Source: an uncultured Kangiella sp. (GTDB lineage: Bacteria > Pseudomonadota > Gammaproteobacteria > Enterobacterales > Kangiellaceae). From it: a DNA stretch of 64,000 bases. The DNA lies in NCBI GenBank assembly GCA_947503345.1, contig CANNCW010000006.1, forward strand, positions 62,001 to 126,000, given 5' to 3'. A program made the translations under genes and the position numbers. How positions within the stretch are numbered: position 1 is the stretch's first letter; each line of letters opens with the position of its first letter. The notes under the pieces were generated by a model. That model was not told where the DNA came from. It searched no databases and saw only the letters and a program-made list of their open reading frames with translations. Below, in pieces: positions 38,385-47,761 of this stretch.

Positions 38385-39146
38385 ATGTTTAAAAAAATTC
38401 TCGGCGTTTTGCTGAGTTTGTTGGTATTGCTGTTTATCATAGTGGCAATGGCGCCTGCGAAAACGATTCTTTCATTTTTGCAGGAAAAACTCCCCTCTAA
38501 ATTTCAAAGCGTACAATTTTATCAGGTAGAAGGTAGTATCTGGTCACCAAAAATTGAGAAGGTAACCTATAAAGAACACCAGGTTAACAATGTGGCTCTA
38601 GATTTAGAACTTTTTGGGTTGATAGCAGGTAAATTGGTTACAGCTTTTAATGTAAATGACCCCAGTTTGAATTTAAATGGGAGCTTAACAATAGATGGCA
38701 AAGAAATAGTTCTTCAGGGTTTGAATGGAGTTATTGAATCCAGACGATTAAATCCATTTATGGAATTTCCGGTTAAGGGGCTAACTGGAGAGCTAAAGGT
38801 TGATATATCTAAGGCGAGATTTCAACAAAATGGAGTTTGGCAATATATACAAGGCAGTGGCGTTTGGAATGATGCAAAAGTTTATTATTTTAATAACGAG
38901 CTTGTATTAGGCGATATTGAATTTGGCATTACAACTGATGAAGCGAATAATATAAACTTGCAAATTATCGAAAACAAAGGTGCTATGGATCTGCAGGGTC
39001 AATTCCAGTTGACGCCAGAAAAAAATTACCACTTGGATTTTACTACTAGTCAGCAGCTTCCTGATAATATTTCTACATGGGTAAAGCGTTTGGGTAAGCT
39101 TGAAAATAACCGTTATCGAGTAATATGGAAAGGCAAACTAAAATAA
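38385..39146 (+). CDS. gspN: Type II secretion protein GspN
   Basis: A 253-residue protein with one N-terminal helix (ILGVLLSLLVLLFIIVAMAPA) and a periplasmic beta-rich domain, including YQVEGSIWSPKI. GspN is not found in all type II systems and its exact role is unsettled. Last gsp gene; the next gene starts inside its 3' end. Confidence 0.85.
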   Translation: MFKKILGVLLSLLVLLFIIVAMAPAKTILSFLQEKLPSKFQSVQFYQVEGSIWSPKIEKVTYKEHQVNNVALDLELFGLIAGKLVTAFNVNDPSLNLNGSLTIDGKEIVLQGLNGVIESRRLNPFMEFPVKGLTGELKVDISKARFQQNGVWQYIQGSGVWNDAKVYYFNNELVLGDIEFGITTDEANNINLQIIENKGAMDLQGQFQLTPEKNYHLDFTTSQQLPDNISTWVKRLGKLENNRYRVIWKGKLK

Positions 39147-39802
39147 ATCCGATTGATTGGGATTCCATTGAAACAGTTCTTCTGGATATGGATGGAACCA
39201 TACTAGACCTCGAGTTTGACAATTATTTTTGGCTTGAATTAGTGCCAAAAAAATATGCAAAAAAGCATCAATTAAGTGAACAGGAATCTTCAGCCTTTTT
39301 AAGTGCTTTTTATAACAAATATCATGGGACTCTTAATTGGTATTGCACAGATTTTTGGTCGGAAAAACTCAAGCTTGATATTATAGATTTGAAGAATTCT
39401 GTCAGTGAAAGAGTTAATTTTCGTAATGGTTCTATTAATTTTTTGGAACAAGCTAAAGAACAAGGTAAAGATTTATATTTAATCACTAATGCTCATCCAG
39501 ATACTTTGGCAATAAAACTTTCTAAAAAAGACTTTTCACCCTATTTCAAAGAATTGCTATCTAGCCATATTACAACTTATCCTAAGGAAGACATCAGGTT
39601 TTGGAAGAGTATAGAAAAACGTTGGAACTTTGATAAAAACATAAGTTTATTTGTTGATGACAGTGAATCCATATTGATTAAAGCTAAAGAGTTTGGAATT
39701 AAGAATGCAGTCGGAATTAGCAATCCTGACTCTTCAAAAATGGCTATACAATTTGAAAACTTCATAAGTGTTAATCAGCTAGATGAGTTACTAGAATTAT
39801 AG
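39125..39802 (+). CDS. yrfG: HAD-family GMP/IMP nucleotidase (YrfG-like)
   Basis: Haloacid dehalogenase hydrolase. Motif I LLDMDGTILDLEFDNYFW, motif II LITNAHP, motif III Lys and motif IV LFVDDSESI are all present in 225 residues. HGTLNWYCTDFWSEKL matches YrfG, which removes phosphate from GMP and IMP. Starts 22 bases inside gspN and precedes nudE, an order shared with related genomes. Confidence 0.86.
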   Translation: MERQTKINPIDWDSIETVLLDMDGTILDLEFDNYFWLELVPKKYAKKHQLSEQESSAFLSAFYNKYHGTLNWYCTDFWSEKLKLDIIDLKNSVSERVNFRNGSINFLEQAKEQGKDLYLITNAHPDTLAIKLSKKDFSPYFKELLSSHITTYPKEDIRFWKSIEKRWNFDKNISLFVDDSESILIKAKEFGIKNAVGISNPDSSKMAIQFENFISVNQLDELLEL

Positions 39803-39811
39803 GTTTATTCG

Positions 39812-40357
39812 ATGAAAGAATTGCCCAAAATCGCAGACTCTAAAGTAATTGCAAAAACACGTTTATTTGCGGTTGAAGAATTAGCGATGGAGTTTTCAAA
39901 TGGTGAAAAAAGAATTTATGAGCGTCTAAAAGCGGGTGGAAGTGGCGCAGTATTAATTATTCCTATATATGATAAGGAGTATTTTCTTTTGATTAAAGAG
40001 TATGCAGCAGGTGTGGAAGCTTATGAATTAGCTTTTCCCAAAGGGTTAGTAGAAATTAATGAACCAGTTCTTGATGCTGCAAATCGAGAGTTGCAAGAAG
40101 AAGCGGGCTTTGCCGCTAGAAAACTCAGGAGTCTAAAAAAGATAAGCTTAGCTCCGGGATATTTAAGTCACAAAATGGATATTGTGTTGGCTGAGAATTT
40201 GTATCCCTCTAAGTTAAAGGGGGATGAACCTGAGCCTATTGAAGTGATTAAATGGCCTTTTGATAAAATAGACCAACTTTTAGAACGTGAAGACTTTACC
40301 GAAGCTCGCAGTATTGCTGCATTATATTTAATGCAGCAGTCTCTTCAAGATAACTAG
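39812..40357 (+). CDS. nudE: ADP compounds hydrolase NudE (Nudix)
   Basis: Hydrolyses ADP-ribose, NADH and Ap3A-like compounds. The Nudix box is complete: G-LVEIN-E, then RELQEEAGF. KEYAAGVEAYELAFPKGLVE before it is typical of NudE. 181 residues. The last four residues, LQDN, and the stop are encoded in a perfect palindrome shared with the convergent ctpA. Confidence 0.92.
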   Translation: MKELPKIADSKVIAKTRLFAVEELAMEFSNGEKRIYERLKAGGSGAVLIIPIYDKEYFLLIKEYAAGVEAYELAFPKGLVEINEPVLDAANRELQEEAGFAARKLRSLKKISLAPGYLSHKMDIVLAENLYPSKLKGDEPEPIEVIKWPFDKIDQLLEREDFTEARSIAALYLMQQSLQDN

Positions 40358-40377
40358 TTATCTTGAAGAGTTGTTTT
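40341..40377. terminator. Perfect 30-bp palindrome over the convergent nudE/ctpA stop codons
   Basis: Positions 40341-40370 read the same on both strands; the left arm is CTCTTCAAGATAACT and the centre CTAG holds both stops. As RNA it folds into a 13-bp stem with a CTAG loop. On the plus strand TTGTTTT follows, a partial U tract; on the minus strand there is none. It can stop or stabilise nudE transcripts and forces both proteins to end LQDN. Confidence 0.85.
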
Positions 40378-41571
40378 ATCAATCAATTTTTGTAGCTCTT
40401 CTACAGCCGCTACTACTTGATTGTCCACTTTATATTGAGCATCGCCTTCAGCGAGCTCACCTTCAAAGTCCATATATTCTAGTTTAACGTCTGGAGTGAT
40501 TCCTAAATCACGAATGGAACGATCATTAGGAGTAAAGTATAAAGCGGTAGTTATTTTAATCCCACCTTTGCCGTGTAAAGGATAAATAGTTTGTACTGAA
40601 CCTTTACCATAGGACTGACTGCCAAGAATTAGTGCGCGTTTATGATCTTGCAATGCGCCCGAAACAATTTCTGAAGCAGATGCGCTGATGCCATTGATAA
40701 GTATGATCATGGGTCTATTTCGTAATATGTCACCAGAAGTTGCCATAAATTCTTGATTAGAGTCTGGTAAACGTCCTTTAGTTGAAACAATGATTCCTTC
40801 TTGTAAGAATAAATCGCTGATCGCTACAGCCATGTCTAAAATTCCACCTGGGTTATTTCGCAAGTCTAATATAAAGCCCTTGAGAGGAGCCTTATTACTT
40901 TTTTCCATTTTGGTTATGGCTTGGGTGAGGTCTTGCGCGCTTCTAGTTTGGAATTCTCCAATTCTGGCGTATCCAATGTTAGGCTCTAAAAGTTCATAAT
41001 TTACGCTTGTAAACTTTATAATTTTACGGCGTAAAGAAATTTCTCGAACGGTGTCTTCATTTTCTGAAATTACGGATAGCTTCAGTTTTGAATTGGGCTT
41101 TCCTCTCAATAATTCACTACCGTCTTCAACGCTCATGTTTTCGGTGGATTGACCATCAATAGCAACAATTTTGTCATTAACTTTTAAGCCTGCTTTCTTT
41201 GAGGGTGAATCATCGAAAATAAATCGAACATAGATAGCGTCTTCTAAATGTTCAGCTCGTATCCCGATACCACCGTATTCACCTTTTGCAGACTCTTCTA
41301 ATTGAGTAAAACTATCACTACTTAAATAGGCGGAGTGTTTATCAAGATTGCTAAGCATTCCTTTAATAGCATTTTCTAATATCTCTTTATCGGTTAGCTC
41401 CGTAACATAAACTTTTTTAATTTGCGCATATACGTCGGTTAAAGTCGCAAGCTCATCCAATGGCAACTCTTCGATAGCCGCTTTTCCATTAGTTTTAGGT
41501 GTTTCCCTATGCTCAGCAGTACTGGCAAAACAAGTTAGCGAAAGAAGAATTAAAAATAAAAATTTACGCAT
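40354..41571 (-). CDS. ctpA: S41 family C-terminal processing peptidase
   Basis: Periplasmic serine protease. I chose ATG 41571 because the signal peptide MRKFLFLILLSLTCFASTAE begins there; an in-frame ATG at 41598 lies inside envC. The N-terminal helices lead to a PDZ domain (GGIGIRAEHLEDAIYVRFI, GLKVNDKIVAIDG), then the S41 core with the catalytic Ser in ISASASEIVSGAL and Lys in SYGKGSVQTIYPL. 405 residues. Probably co-transcribed with gpmI and envC upstream. The C-terminus LQDN comes from the shared palindrome. Confidence 0.92.
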   Translation of the reverse strand: MRKFLFLILLSLTCFASTAEHRETPKTNGKAAIEELPLDELATLTDVYAQIKKVYVTELTDKEILENAIKGMLSNLDKHSAYLSSDSFTQLEESAKGEYGGIGIRAEHLEDAIYVRFIFDDSPSKKAGLKVNDKIVAIDGQSTENMSVEDGSELLRGKPNSKLKLSVISENEDTVREISLRRKIIKFTSVNYELLEPNIGYARIGEFQTRSAQDLTQAITKMEKSNKAPLKGFILDLRNNPGGILDMAVAISDLFLQEGIIVSTKGRLPDSNQEFMATSGDILRNRPMIILINGISASASEIVSGALQDHKRALILGSQSYGKGSVQTIYPLHGKGGIKITTALYFTPNDRSIRDLGITPDVKLEYMDFEGELAEGDAQYKVDNQVVAAVEELQKLIDKTTLQDN

Positions 41572-41582
41572 AAAATAACCGT

Positions 41583-42737
41583 TTATTGTTTGATCCATTG
41601 AAGCGGGTTTCTTGGCTTACCTTTATGGCGAATTTCGAAGTATAAAGCTGATTGAGGAAAACCACCACTTTGGCCTATTGTAGCAATCGGCTCACCAGCT
41701 TCTACAAAATCACCTGCATTTTTAAGCAATGATTGATTATGGCCATACAATGATAAATACCCTTTACCATGATCGATAATAGTCATTAATCCAAAACCCC
41801 GCAACCAATCTGAAAAAACAACACGTCCCTGTTGTATAGAATAAACATCGCGACCTTCTTTACCTGCAATTATGATGCCATTCCAGCGAAGTGAGCTATC
41901 ATCCTTATTAGTACCAAAACGATGTAGCACCGAGCCTCTTGTTGGCCAGTTTAATTTACGCTTAAAATCAGCAAGCCCATTTAAAGTTTGAGGTGGGCTA
42001 AAGTTCTTTAAGGTTTCTTCTAATTGATTTAAAAGCTTTTGAAGTTCTTGCTCATTTTTCTTTAACTTAGAAAGCCGTTGATTATTGGAGCTGTATTCTG
42101 TTTTTAGTTGCGCTAATGCTTTCTGCTGCTCTTGTTTTAATACCGCTTGCTGTTCTTTTTGTTGCTCTTGATTTGTCTTTAACTGATTTAACTCTAAAAT
42201 GTTGGCGTTAATAGCGAGCTCGATATCTGATAAACGTTTTAGGTTGGATTGAAGTTCCTCTATGGTTTCAACTCTTGCTTTATTCAAGTAATCGTAATAC
42301 TTAAGAATGCGGGTAACTTTCGCTGGGTCTTCCTGATTAAGTAAGAGCTTTAAATACTCTTGGTCACCTGATTTATAAGCGCTTTTAAGTTGATTGGCCA
42401 ATAAAACTTTTTGTTTTTGGGTGGCTTTTTGTTTTTGCTTTTGTTCAATTCCTAAATCGGATAATTCACTTTGTTTCTTGCTTATCGATTGATTGGTTTG
42501 ACGTAACTCATTTATGGCTTTAGAAAGTTGTTTGTCAGCTTGAGATAAACGTTTTTCTGCTTTGGATTGTTGTTGACGATTTTGGCTTAGTTCAGATTTA
42601 ACAGACTCAATTGCTTGCTGTAACTGTTTCAACTCTTGTTGAGTTTTACTTTTATCAGCAAGAGCGCTACCAACGAACGTTAGTAGCGTTAAAGTTAATA
42701 AGAAGGAGGCTAGGCGCAAATTAATCAACAAGCTCAA
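41583..42737 (-). CDS. envC: Murein hydrolase activator EnvC
   Basis: Periplasmic activator of cell-division amidases AmiA/AmiB. A signal ([16 protein letters not shown]) precedes two long coiled-coil stretches (about 30-250) and a C-terminal LytM/M23 domain. The LytM zinc ligands are degraded (LRWNGI where an Asp is expected, YFEIRHKG at the last His-x-His), as in EnvC, which activates rather than cuts. 384 residues. It overlaps gpmI by 17 bases, the gpmI-envC order of enterobacteria. Confidence 0.93.
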   Translation of the reverse strand: MSLLINLRLASFLLTLTLLTFVGSALADKSKTQQELKQLQQAIESVKSELSQNRQQQSKAEKRLSQADKQLSKAINELRQTNQSISKKQSELSDLGIEQKQKQKATQKQKVLLANQLKSAYKSGDQEYLKLLLNQEDPAKVTRILKYYDYLNKARVETIEELQSNLKRLSDIELAINANILELNQLKTNQEQQKEQQAVLKQEQQKALAQLKTEYSSNNQRLSKLKKNEQELQKLLNQLEETLKNFSPPQTLNGLADFKRKLNWPTRGSVLHRFGTNKDDSSLRWNGIIIAGKEGRDVYSIQQGRVVFSDWLRGFGLMTIIDHGKGYLSLYGHNQSLLKNAGDFVEAGEPIATIGQSGGFPQSALYFEIRHKGKPRNPLQWIKQ

Positions 42738-44259
42738 AAATAGGGCGCCCAGTCATTTCATCTGGAATCGGCAGCTGCATTAGATTAAGCATAGTTGGTG
42801 CTAGATCCGATAAAACGCCATTACTGATGGTCGGCTTGGCATTACGCCCAACGTATAGCAATGGCACTGGCTCGGAAGTGTGAGCGGTATGTGCTTGACC
42901 AGTGCAAGCATCCGCCATTTTTTCAGCGTTACCATGATCGGCAGTAATTAATGCTTCGCCACCGACCGTTTCTAGCGCCTTAACAATTCGAGCGATACAG
43001 GTATCTAATGCTTCTATGGCTTTTACGGTAGCTTCAAAATTACCCGTATGGCCAACCATGTCAGGGTTGGCAAAATTACAAATAATCACATCGTGTGATT
43101 GGCTTTCAATCACTTTCACCAATTTGTCAGTTACGATTGAAGCATTCATTTCAGGCTGCAAGTCGTACGTAGCCACATCAGGCGAAGGAATTAATTCTCG
43201 ATCTTCACCTTCAAAAGGACTTTCAATACCACCATTAAAGAAGAAGGTCACGTGCGCATATTTTTCCGTTTCAGCAATGCGCAATTGCTTCTTGCCTAGC
43301 TTTTGCAAGTGTTCGCCCAAAACGTTTTTCATACTAATTGGCGCATAAGCAACCGAGGTATCAATATCAGCTGCGTATTGTGTCAGCATCACAAAGTCGC
43401 TTAATTTTGGTGTCGCTTTGCGAGTGAAGCCTGAGAAATCCGTATCCACAAAAGCACGGGTGATTTCACGGGCGCGATCAGCACGATAATTCATAAAAAT
43501 AACCGCATCGTCATCTTCAATGGTGGCTTTATCACCGATGATACTAGTTTTCACAAATTCATCATTTTCATCACGAGCATAGGCTGCTTCAAGCGCTTCG
43601 GTTGCTGTGTCAAAAGTAAACTCAGATTCTCCAAGAGTTAGCATATCGTAAGCTGTTTCAACTCTATCCCAGCGGTTATCACGGTCCATGGCATAATAAC
43701 GCCCGGTCATACTGGCAATTCGGCCAATACCATGTTCATCGCAAACCTGTTCTAATAGCTCAATACTGGGCTGGGCTGAGCGTGGTGGCATATCTCGACC
43801 ATCAAGGAAAGCATGAATATAAACTTCTTTAGCCTCACGTGATTTGGCTAGTTTGATAGCGGCATGAATATGATCTTCATGGCTGTGTACGCCACCCGGT
43901 GAAAGTAAGCCCATTAAATGAACGGCTTTACCTTTGGACACTGCCTGGTCAATGGCACTAACAAGGGTAGGGTTTTCATAAAAGTCACCATCTTGAATGG
44001 CTTTACTAATTCTTGTGTAATCTTGATAAACTACACGCCCCGCACCAAGATTTAAATGGCCAACTTCAGAATTGCCCATTTGACCTTCTGGTAATCCAAC
44101 GTCCGTTCCCGAACCAGAAATTAAGGTATGAGGATATTGCGTCCAATATTTATCCCAGTTAGGGGTATTGGCTGCCATAATGGCATTGTCTTTTGGATCT
44201 TCAGAATAACCCCAACCATCAAGAATGATAAGGGCCATAGGTTTAGGTGAATTGCTCAT
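42721..44259 (-). CDS. gpmI: 2,3-bisphosphoglycerate-independent phosphoglycerate mutase
   Basis: Interconverts 3- and 2-phosphoglycerate in glycolysis using two Mn2+ ions. The active Ser is in [16 protein letters not shown]; metal ligands appear in [17 protein letters not shown] and ITADHGNAE. 512 residues, normal length. The first gene of the gpmI-envC-ctpA run on the minus strand. Confidence 0.97.
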   Translation of the reverse strand: MSNSPKPMALIILDGWGYSEDPKDNAIMAANTPNWDKYWTQYPHTLISGSGTDVGLPEGQMGNSEVGHLNLGAGRVVYQDYTRISKAIQDGDFYENPTLVSAIDQAVSKGKAVHLMGLLSPGGVHSHEDHIHAAIKLAKSREAKEVYIHAFLDGRDMPPRSAQPSIELLEQVCDEHGIGRIASMTGRYYAMDRDNRWDRVETAYDMLTLGESEFTFDTATEALEAAYARDENDEFVKTSIIGDKATIEDDDAVIFMNYRADRAREITRAFVDTDFSGFTRKATPKLSDFVMLTQYAADIDTSVAYAPISMKNVLGEHLQKLGKKQLRIAETEKYAHVTFFFNGGIESPFEGEDRELIPSPDVATYDLQPEMNASIVTDKLVKVIESQSHDVIICNFANPDMVGHTGNFEATVKAIEALDTCIARIVKALETVGGEALITADHGNAEKMADACTGQAHTAHTSEPVPLLYVGRNAKPTISNGVLSDLAPTMLNLMQLPIPDEMTGRPIFELVD

Positions 44260-44339
44260 AGATCAAGATTATTGATGTCGATATGGACATTGTACCTTTT
44301 GCATAAAAACTAGGCTAGTTTAAATCTAATGTTGGAAAT

Positions 44340-44744
44340 TTAAGTAAAATCACTCCAAACAATGGCACTTATTTTCCAACCCGTATTGGTTTTTATTAAT
44401 TGAAAGAGTTTTGTACCTTTTCCGGAATAGGGCTCGCCATTAAAAGTACCGGATTTTTCATAATGACAAAAATGTTGGGCGACTGCGGAAACTTCTTGCG
44501 TTTTAAATTCGGTTTGCCACTCTTCAAAGTTAGTTAAGGTGCCGTCTTGTAACATTTGAAGGCGTGGTAATAGAAAGCTCTCAAGATTCATAGTCTCATA
44601 TTCATTTGGAGATGAATCACTAAGAAGGCGAGTGACAGTAACTTCAGGAATGAATAACGCGGAGGCTTTTTCGAAAGAGGCAACCTTTTGCGAGCGATTG
44701 CTAAAAAGTAAGAAAAAATGCTCTATGAGTTGAGGGATATTCAT
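44340..44744 (-). CDS. NTF2/SnoaL-like hypothetical protein
   Basis: A 134-residue soluble protein with the cone-like NTF2 layout: an N-terminal helix (IPQLIEHFFLLFSN), a strand FIPEVTVTRLL, and C-terminal strands (GKGTKLFQLIKTNTGWKISAIVWSD) as in SnoaL-type folds. No catalytic set is evident. It stands alone between gpmI and qmcA. Function unknown. Confidence 0.6.
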   Translation of the reverse strand: MNIPQLIEHFFLLFSNRSQKVASFEKASALFIPEVTVTRLLSDSSPNEYETMNLESFLLPRLQMLQDGTLTNFEEWQTEFKTQEVSAVAQHFCHYEKSGTFNGEPYSGKGTKLFQLIKTNTGWKISAIVWSDFT

Positions 44745-44914
44745 GATTTACATATGTTGCCATGTCTGTAGGTACATCAATCATAACGTTTTACGGATTT
44801 GTGTAAATAATTGGTAACACAAAAGTGATTGAAATTAGACTAAGAATCCCCATATATTAGGCAGATAAATCGCTAATTAGGCGATGTTTTATATAACTAT
44901 AATAGGAGCTTGCT

Positions 44915-45826
44915 ATGGAAATCGTAATAGGTGCAATTGCTGCATTCGCTATCTTTTTAATCATTTCTGGGGTTAAAACCGTTTCTCAGGGTTATGAATA
45001 TACCGTGGAACGTTTTGGTAAATTAAAGAGCGTTTTATCTCCAGGTTTACACATTATTGTACCTGTCATCGATAAAATTGGCGCGAAAGTGAATATGATG
45101 GAGCAGGTTTTAGATATCCCTGCACAACAAGTGATTTCACAAGATAATGCGACCGTAACTATTGATGCAGTTTGCTTCTATCAGGTGGTTGATCCTGTTA
45201 AGGCGACCTATGAAGTGAATCAGTTACACCGCGCGATGCAGAATTTGGTGATGACTAATATTCGTACAGTGTTAGGTTCAATGGATTTGGATGAAATGCT
45301 TTCTAAGCGTGACGAAATTAACGCGCGTATTTTGGGTATTGTTGATGAAGCAACTAACCCATGGGGTGTTAAAGTAACTCGTATTGAAATTAAAGATATT
45401 TTACCTCCAAGAGATTTGGTTGACGCGATGGCGCGCCAGATGAAAGCAGAACGTTTAAAACGTGCACAAATCTTGGATGCGGAAGGCACTAAGCAAGCGG
45501 AAGTTTTAGAAGCTGAGGGTTTGAAAATAGCTCAAATCTTAAAAGCTGAAGGTGAAAAAGAAGCTGCATTCCGTGAAGCGGAGGCTCGTGAGCGTCAAGC
45601 TGAGGCGGAAGCCAATGCAACACAAATGGTATCGAAAGCGATTGCTGAAGGTAATGTGCAGGCGATTAACTATTTCGTGGCACAAAAATATGTAGATGCC
45701 TTAGGTCAAATCGCCACTTCAGATAATCAGAAGGTCTTGATGATGCCATTAGAAGCTTCTTCGGTGATAGGTTCGGTAGCAGGTATTGCTGAGCTGGCGA
45801 AAGAAGCCTTTGGCAAGAAATCATAA
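44915..45826 (+). CDS. qmcA: SPFH/Band 7 stomatin-like protein (QmcA-like)
   Basis: One N-terminal helix anchors an SPFH domain ([36 protein letters not shown]), then a long Ala/Glu coiled coil ([18 protein letters not shown]). 303 residues. Forms large membrane microdomain assemblies. Paired with nfeD 20 bases downstream, the standard slipin-NfeD operon. GGAG before the ATG. Confidence 0.92.
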   Translation: MEIVIGAIAAFAIFLIISGVKTVSQGYEYTVERFGKLKSVLSPGLHIIVPVIDKIGAKVNMMEQVLDIPAQQVISQDNATVTIDAVCFYQVVDPVKATYEVNQLHRAMQNLVMTNIRTVLGSMDLDEMLSKRDEINARILGIVDEATNPWGVKVTRIEIKDILPPRDLVDAMARQMKAERLKRAQILDAEGTKQAEVLEAEGLKIAQILKAEGEKEAAFREAEARERQAEAEANATQMVSKAIAEGNVQAINYFVAQKYVDALGQIATSDNQKVLMMPLEASSVIGSVAGIAELAKEAFGKKS

Positions 45827-45846
45827 TTAATCGATAAGGAGTGACT

Positions 45847-46299
45847 ATGGAATTCTTTATGCAGATGGAATATTGGCACTGGTTAGTTTTAGGGCTGGTG
45901 CTATTAATTCTTGAAATGTTTGCCCCTGGCGCGATTTTGTTGTGGTTTGGTGTGGCAGGTTTGGTGGTAGGTGTTTTACAGCTAATCTTTGGCGACTTGC
46001 TTGGGCCACAACTGCAATGGCTACTGTTCTCCATCTTCTCAATCGTTAGTATTGTGGCTTGGAAGTCTTACGCAAAGAAGAACAAAATTGATGTTCGCGA
46101 TGAGAACGATACGCTAAACCAGCGCGGTAAAGCCTTGATAGGTAAAGAGTTTGTTTTAAGTGAAGCGATTATTAATGGCGTTGGCAAAGCTAAAGTTGGT
46201 GATACTCATTGGCGCGTGATTGGCGCTGATATGGCGGTAGAAAGCCGAGTAAAAGTCATAGGTTTTGAAGGTGCTAGCTTGAAGGTAGTAGAGGTTTAA
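45847..46299 (+). CDS. NfeD family protein
   Basis: ATG 45847 with AAGGAG upstream (a GTG at 45841 is the alternative). About three helices (WLVLGLVLLILEMFAPGAIL, and after) and a C-terminal OB fold (LIGKEFVLSEAIINGVGKAK, DTHWRVIGADM). 150 residues. The partner of the SPFH protein and followed by a terminator. Confidence 0.9.
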   Translation: MEFFMQMEYWHWLVLGLVLLILEMFAPGAILLWFGVAGLVVGVLQLIFGDLLGPQLQWLLFSIFSIVSIVAWKSYAKKNKIDVRDENDTLNQRGKALIGKEFVLSEAIINGVGKAKVGDTHWRVIGADMAVESRVKVIGFEGASLKVVEV

Positions 46300-46324
46300 T
46301 ATTTAAGACAATTGGGCATAAAAT

Positions 46325-46353
46325 AAAGGCAAATCGTAAGGTTTGCCTTTTTT
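46325..46353 (+). terminator. Rho-independent terminator after nfeD
   Basis: AAAGGCAAA (46325-46333) pairs with TTTGCCTTT (46342-46350) around an 8-base loop, followed by more T. Confidence 0.85.
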
Positions 46354-46406
46354 GTTTATTAGTTTTGGAAAGGACTTGAAAAACTAGGTTTGAGTCTTCA
46401 TTTGTG

Positions 46407-46412
46407 TATAAT
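46407..46412 (+). promoter_or_regulatory. -10 element before the rhodanese gene
   Basis: A perfect TATAAT at 46407-46412 with no good -35 at 16-18 bases. A start near 46419 would place the real ATG at 46472 and exclude an earlier TTG at 46421. Confidence 0.4.
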
Positions 46413-46471
46413 GCACTATCTTGTTTGGCTGGCAATATCAGCAGACATCTATTAATCAATGTAGTAGAGCG

Positions 46472-46897
46472 ATGGATCAATTAATTGAATTTTTTTCCAA
46501 TCACTACTTTCTAGGCGGCGCCTGGATTTTGGTGATTATATTATTAGCAGTAAGTTACTTACAAAGTGCGACCAGTGGTTCACAAAATTTAACCACGGTT
46601 GGTTTAACTGAAATGGTTAATCGTAATGGCGGAGTTATGGTTGATTTGCGGGCGATTGCAGATTTTAACAAGGGCCATATTTCGGGCTCTGTAAATGTGC
46701 CTTTTACTAAACTAAAAGACAGTATGAAAGATCTTGCAAAGTATCAAAATAGCCCCATGATTATGGTTTGTAACACTGGGATGCAAGCGGGTGCCGCTTC
46801 AACCATGTTACGCTCGCAAGGCTTTAAGGATGTTCATAAATTAAAAGGCGGTATCCAATCTTGGACTGCTGAGAACCTTCCTCTAAAGAAAGGTTAA
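46472..46897 (+). CDS. yibN: Rhodanese-like domain membrane protein (YibN-like)
   Basis: One N-terminal helix (GGAWILVIILLAVSYL) and a rhodanese domain with VDLRAIADFNKGHISGSVNVP and the active loop CNTGMQAG, Cys in the catalytic place. 141 residues from ATG 46472. Leads grxC-secB-gpsA, as in E. coli. Its sulfur acceptor is unknown. Confidence 0.88.
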   Translation: MDQLIEFFSNHYFLGGAWILVIILLAVSYLQSATSGSQNLTTVGLTEMVNRNGGVMVDLRAIADFNKGHISGSVNVPFTKLKDSMKDLAKYQNSPMIMVCNTGMQAGAASTMLRSQGFKDVHKLKGGIQSWTAENLPLKKG

Positions 46898-46919
46898 ACA
46901 AACAGAGTTAAAGAGTTTA

Positions 46920-47192
46920 ATGGTGAAGCAACAAGCAAAAATCGTAGTTTATACAAAGGCTTATTGTCCTTTTTGTATTCGAGCAAAACACCTTTTGAAT
47001 TCATTGGAGTTGGACTACCAAGAAATTTCGGTGGACGGTAAGCCACAGCTTCAAGACGAGATGGCAAAACTTGCTGGTCGTTGTACGGTGCCACAGATTT
47101 TTATCAATGATAAACCCATTGGTGGCTGTGATGATTTATTCGCTATGCATCGTGCAGGCGAATTCGAAGCATTAGTTTCGGCTAAAGCTTAA
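46920..47192 (+). CDS. grxC: Glutaredoxin 3
   Basis: Small thiol oxidoreductase. Active site Cys16-Pro-Phe-Cys19; E. coli Grx3 has CPYC. The glutathione-binding TVPQIFIND and GGCDDL are present. 90 residues. Sits between yibN and secB. Confidence 0.94.
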   Translation: MVKQQAKIVVYTKAYCPFCIRAKHLLNSLELDYQEISVDGKPQLQDEMAKLAGRCTVPQIFINDKPIGGCDDLFAMHRAGEFEALVSAKA

Positions 47193-47222
47193 TTTAATTT
47201 GAAACTATAAGAGAGAAAGACA

Positions 47223-47729
47223 ATGGCAGAAGAACACGGTAGTGCTCAAAACCCTCAAGAGCAAACAACTGAATCAAATGAACCAAGACTTCATATGCAG
47301 ACTATTTATGCGAAAGATATCTCGCTGGAAACTCCTAATTCTCCAGAAATTTTTCTTGAAGAATATACTCCAGATATGAAAGTGAGTTTAGGTAATGGAG
47401 TTAAAGAATTACAAAACGATGCTTATGAAGCTGATCTTCAGGTAACAGTTACAGCTACAGTTGGAGAGAAAACTGCATTTATTGCTGAAGTTAAGTATGG
47501 CGGTGTATATAACATTAGCGGTTACGATAAGGCAACAATAGCTAAAATCTTAAGAACTTTCTGCCCTGAGCAGTTATTTCCATATGTAAGAGAAGCAATT
47601 TCTGAACTGATCTCTAGAGCCGGTTTCCCGCGCTTCATTTTAACCCCAGTAAATTTTAATTCTTTATATGAGCAAGCGCGCCATGAAGCGCAACAACAAG
47701 CAGGCCAACCGGCAGAAGGCCAAGCTTAA
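47223..47729 (+). CDS. secB: Protein-export chaperone SecB
   Basis: Tetrameric cytoplasmic chaperone feeding preproteins to SecA. LHMQTIYAKDISLETPNSPEI near the start, then the typical CPEQLFPYVREAISELISRAGFPR in two parts and LTPVNFNSLYEQA. 168 residues. GAGAGAAAG lies before the ATG. Confidence 0.97.
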   Translation: MAEEHGSAQNPQEQTTESNEPRLHMQTIYAKDISLETPNSPEIFLEEYTPDMKVSLGNGVKELQNDAYEADLQVTVTATVGEKTAFIAEVKYGGVYNISGYDKATIAKILRTFCPEQLFPYVREAISELISRAGFPRFILTPVNFNSLYEQARHEAQQQAGQPAEGQA

Positions 47730-47761
47730 TCGGCTGACTGCGGACATTTTAAATCAATAAT

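Noticed and set aside
44745..44914. Possible regulatory hairpin ATCGC-N7-GCGAT before qmcA
   Set aside because: Only five base pairs and no supporting element; a TATAAT nearby lacks a -35.
46421..46471. TTG start extending the rhodanese protein by 17 residues
   Set aside because: A TATAAT at 46407 would put the transcript start at about the same place, and ATG 46472 gives a standard single-helix N-terminus.
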